Source: SZUA-36 sp963753105 (GTDB taxonomy: Bacteria; Pseudomonadota; Gammaproteobacteria; Xanthomonadales; SZUA-36). From it: DNA of 64,000 nucleotides. The number at the start of each line of letters is the position of its first letter. Position 1 is the stretch's first letter. Position numbers and translations under genes: made by a program. The notes beneath the pieces were generated by a model that was not told the origin of the DNA, searched no databases, and saw nothing but the letters and a program-made list of their open reading frames with translations. This document shows positions 62,395-64,000 of this stretch, piece by piece. The stretch is taken from positions 868,001 to 932,000 of the forward strand of contig CAVWBD010000001.1 in the NCBI GenBank assembly GCA_963753105.1, written 5' to 3'.

Positions 62395-63658
62395 ACTTCG
62401 CAGCCGCATCATATTTTCATTTCTGCTGTTTGGCACCCTGCTCAGCGGTTTATTCGCAGTCAGCACACTTTTCCTGCAGAGCACACTCGAAGATGAATTG
62501 ATCGGCGCCACGCTGAAGCAGGAACTGGATGACTACCTGGTTCAGCTGCACAAGGACCCGACACTGGTCGAGCCGTTCCATACACGCATCCAGGGTTATG
62601 TCACGCGCCCCGGCGACCCCAACCACCGTGTCAATGCGCAGATCAGGAGCCTGGAAACCGGTGTGCACGAAGTCGAAACCGCAGAAGGTTTTTTCAAGAC
62701 TGCGGTGCGCAAGGACGAGGACCTTTGGGCATTTCTGATCTATGACATCACTGAAAACCAGCGCCTGACAAACCGCCTGGTGTGGTCACTGGTCGCAGCC
62801 GTACTGGTATTTTCCCTGCTGTCACTGGCCTTGGGGCTGTGGTCGTCCAGCCGGGTCATGAAGCCCGTGAGTGACCTGGCAGAGCGCCTGAGCCAGCTCG
62901 GGGAGGAGACCCCGTCACCAGGTCTGGCACGGTGGTTTGCGGATGACGAAGTCGGTCAACTGGCAGCCGCGTTGGATGCCTACGCCGAACGCGTACATCA
63001 ACTGGTCGAGCGGGACCGCGAGTTCAACGCCGATGTCAGCCACGAGCTGAGAACGCCGTTAGCTGTGATTTCGGGTGCGGCGGAACTGTTGCTGGCGCAA
63101 AAGGACCTGCCCGAGAAAACCAGGACCCGGATACTGCGTATCGCGCGCGCAGCCAGGCAGTCCTCGGATATCACCACTGCCTTGTTACACCTGGTGCGTG
63201 CTGAAAAGGGCACCAATCAGGACAGTGAAGCGCACAATGTCGGCATGATCGTGGACAAATTGATCCATCTGCACGAACCCTTGCTGGACAACAAGCCACT
63301 GGAACTGAAGATTGTCGCTGAGGACAAGGTCAGCGTCATTGCGCCGGAATCTGTCATCGCGGTCACCGTGGGCAACCTGATCAGCAATGCTATCCGCTAT
63401 ACGGCATCTGGCGAGGTTGTTTGCACCATTGGTTCGGGCCGCTTATTGGTCGAAGATACCGGACCGGGCATCCCCGAATCGGAACTGCCACACGTGATGG
63501 ACCGGCACTACCGGGGCACCGGAGTCTCCGGCAAGGGCTCCGGTCTCGGCCTGGCTATCGTTCAGCGTTTGTGCGAGTTGTATGGCTGGTCCATTCGGTT
63601 TGAAAACCGTGCCAGCGGTGGTTTACGTGCGGAACTGAAGTTCTTTGGTGATAACTAA
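62378..63658 (+). CDS. Membrane sensor histidine kinase
   Basis: About 426 residues. Two membrane helices (near 10-32 and 135-160) flank a periplasmic sensor of about 100 residues. A HAMP-like linker (SSRVMKPVSDLAERLSQLGE), the phospho-acceptor H box FNADVSHELRTPLAVISGAA, the N box TVGNLISNAIRY, the G1 box VEDTGPGIPESELP and the G2 box GSGLGLAIVQRLCELYGW follow. It partners the response regulator with which it overlaps. ATG 62378 is preferred to the longer frame from 62354. The signal sensed is unknown. Confidence 0.94.
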   Translation: MLYKRRLRSRIIFSFLLFGTLLSGLFAVSTLFLQSTLEDELIGATLKQELDDYLVQLHKDPTLVEPFHTRIQGYVTRPGDPNHRVNAQIRSLETGVHEVETAEGFFKTAVRKDEDLWAFLIYDITENQRLTNRLVWSLVAAVLVFSLLSLALGLWSSSRVMKPVSDLAERLSQLGEETPSPGLARWFADDEVGQLAAALDAYAERVHQLVERDREFNADVSHELRTPLAVISGAAELLLAQKDLPEKTRTRILRIARAARQSSDITTALLHLVRAEKGTNQDSEAHNVGMIVDKLIHLHEPLLDNKPLELKIVAEDKVSVIAPESVIAVTVGNLISNAIRYTASGEVVCTIGSGRLLVEDTGPGIPESELPHVMDRHYRGTGVSGKGSGLGLAIVQRLCELYGWSIRFENRASGGLRAELKFFGDN

Positions 63659-63701
63659 CGATTAACACTTTGGATTAATAACAGGATACGAAGATAGAGC
63701 C

Positions 63702-64000
63702 ATGGCCATTATTTCCTGCCCCAGTTGTAATAAACCCATTTCCAGCCGCACCAGCCTTTGCCCTTACTGCGGCTTTGAGCGTGGAGAGGTTGCCGAGGAG
63801 CAACTGACAGGAGCTCCGGCGCCGGAAATTGCGTGACCGCATTTATCATTTGAAGATGCTCAGTTATGCAGCACTGACCATATTGCTGATCGCTTTTGGC
63901 TGGTACGTGATGGAAACATCCGGTTTCCAGTACCGTTCACCCGCGGGGCCTTATTTGCTGTTTGCCGTGGGCGGAGTCTGTTACTCGGTGGTAAGGATCT
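63702..64000 (+). CDS. Zinc-ribbon membrane protein, partial; frame possibly broken near 63822-63831
   Basis: The first frame encodes 44 residues (stop 63834-63836) with a clear zinc ribbon, CPSC and CPYC, 12 residues apart. The +1 frame then continues without a stop to the window end as RKLRDRIYHLKMLSYAALTI and a membrane helix (LLIAFGWYVMET), then a second hydrophobic stretch. The natural join (GAPAP then RKLRDR) suggests one protein with one extra base in CGGCGCCGG. The alternative is two genes, the second starting at ATG 63856. Function unknown. It follows the kinase by 43 bases. Confidence 0.55.

Noticed and set aside
1..64000. CRISPR arrays, tRNA, rRNA, integrases, toxin-antitoxin or prophage genes
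   Set aside because: None seen on reading both strands; the only repeats are the palindromic and inverted elements listed.

Overview
The window looks like chromosomal DNA of a free-living, probably marine, Gammaproteobacterium. Gene order aroK-aroB-hemE, yggS-proC-yggT facing pilT-pilU, several TonB-dependent receptors, a GTP-type PEP carboxykinase and many TPR-sulfotransferases fit a Xanthomonadales/Chromatiales-like lineage (Woeseia-like bacteria are my best guess, by recognition only). No rRNA, tRNA, CRISPR array, phage or intact insertion sequence was seen.

Layout. 1-6.4 kb: the 3' part of pepN, a membrane protein, two lipoproteins and a large membrane TPR protein. 6.4-16 kb: mnmG (reading frame broken once), a dicarboxylate/amino-acid symporter, glnS, a lemA/M48-protease pair and an iron-type alcohol dehydrogenase. 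16.2-21.7 kb: an RND efflux operon that also carries an ADP/ATP-translocase-like MFS gene. 21.7-24.6 kb: a FecCD-type ABC permease and ATPase, rppH and sufT. 25.3-30.4 kb: fadE divergent from a TetR regulator, then pckG. 30.7-32.8 kb: an ECF sigma / putative anti-sigma / DUF4097 module. 33-41.2 kb: an S9 peptidase and two divergent TonB-dependent receptors, both frameshifted. 41.4-57.1 kb: a methyltransferase, a short sulfotransferase, four TPR-sulfotransferases and a TPR-methyltransferase, interrupted by aroK-aroB-hemE, an orphan exosortase H and an SDR protein. 57.2-64 kb: yggT-proC-yggS, pilT-pilU, a two-component system and a zinc-ribbon membrane protein cut by the window edge.

The most unusual content is (i) the sulfotransferase/methyltransferase cluster with mosaic N- and C-terminal domains beside an exosortase, which may modify surface proteins or glycans; (ii) an intergenic family of roughly 105-bp imperfect palindromes in at least five copies, all in gene-free gaps, plus a 450-bp nested inverted repeat and a 268-bp MITE-like element; and (iii) seven apparent frameshifts. 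Two of these would be repaired by one extra A in an A5 run. Four of them fall in the two TonB receptors. They could be assembly errors, real decay or, less likely, recoding.

Starts were chosen by eye from Shine-Dalgarno sequences, signal peptides and remembered family lengths. No database search was run.
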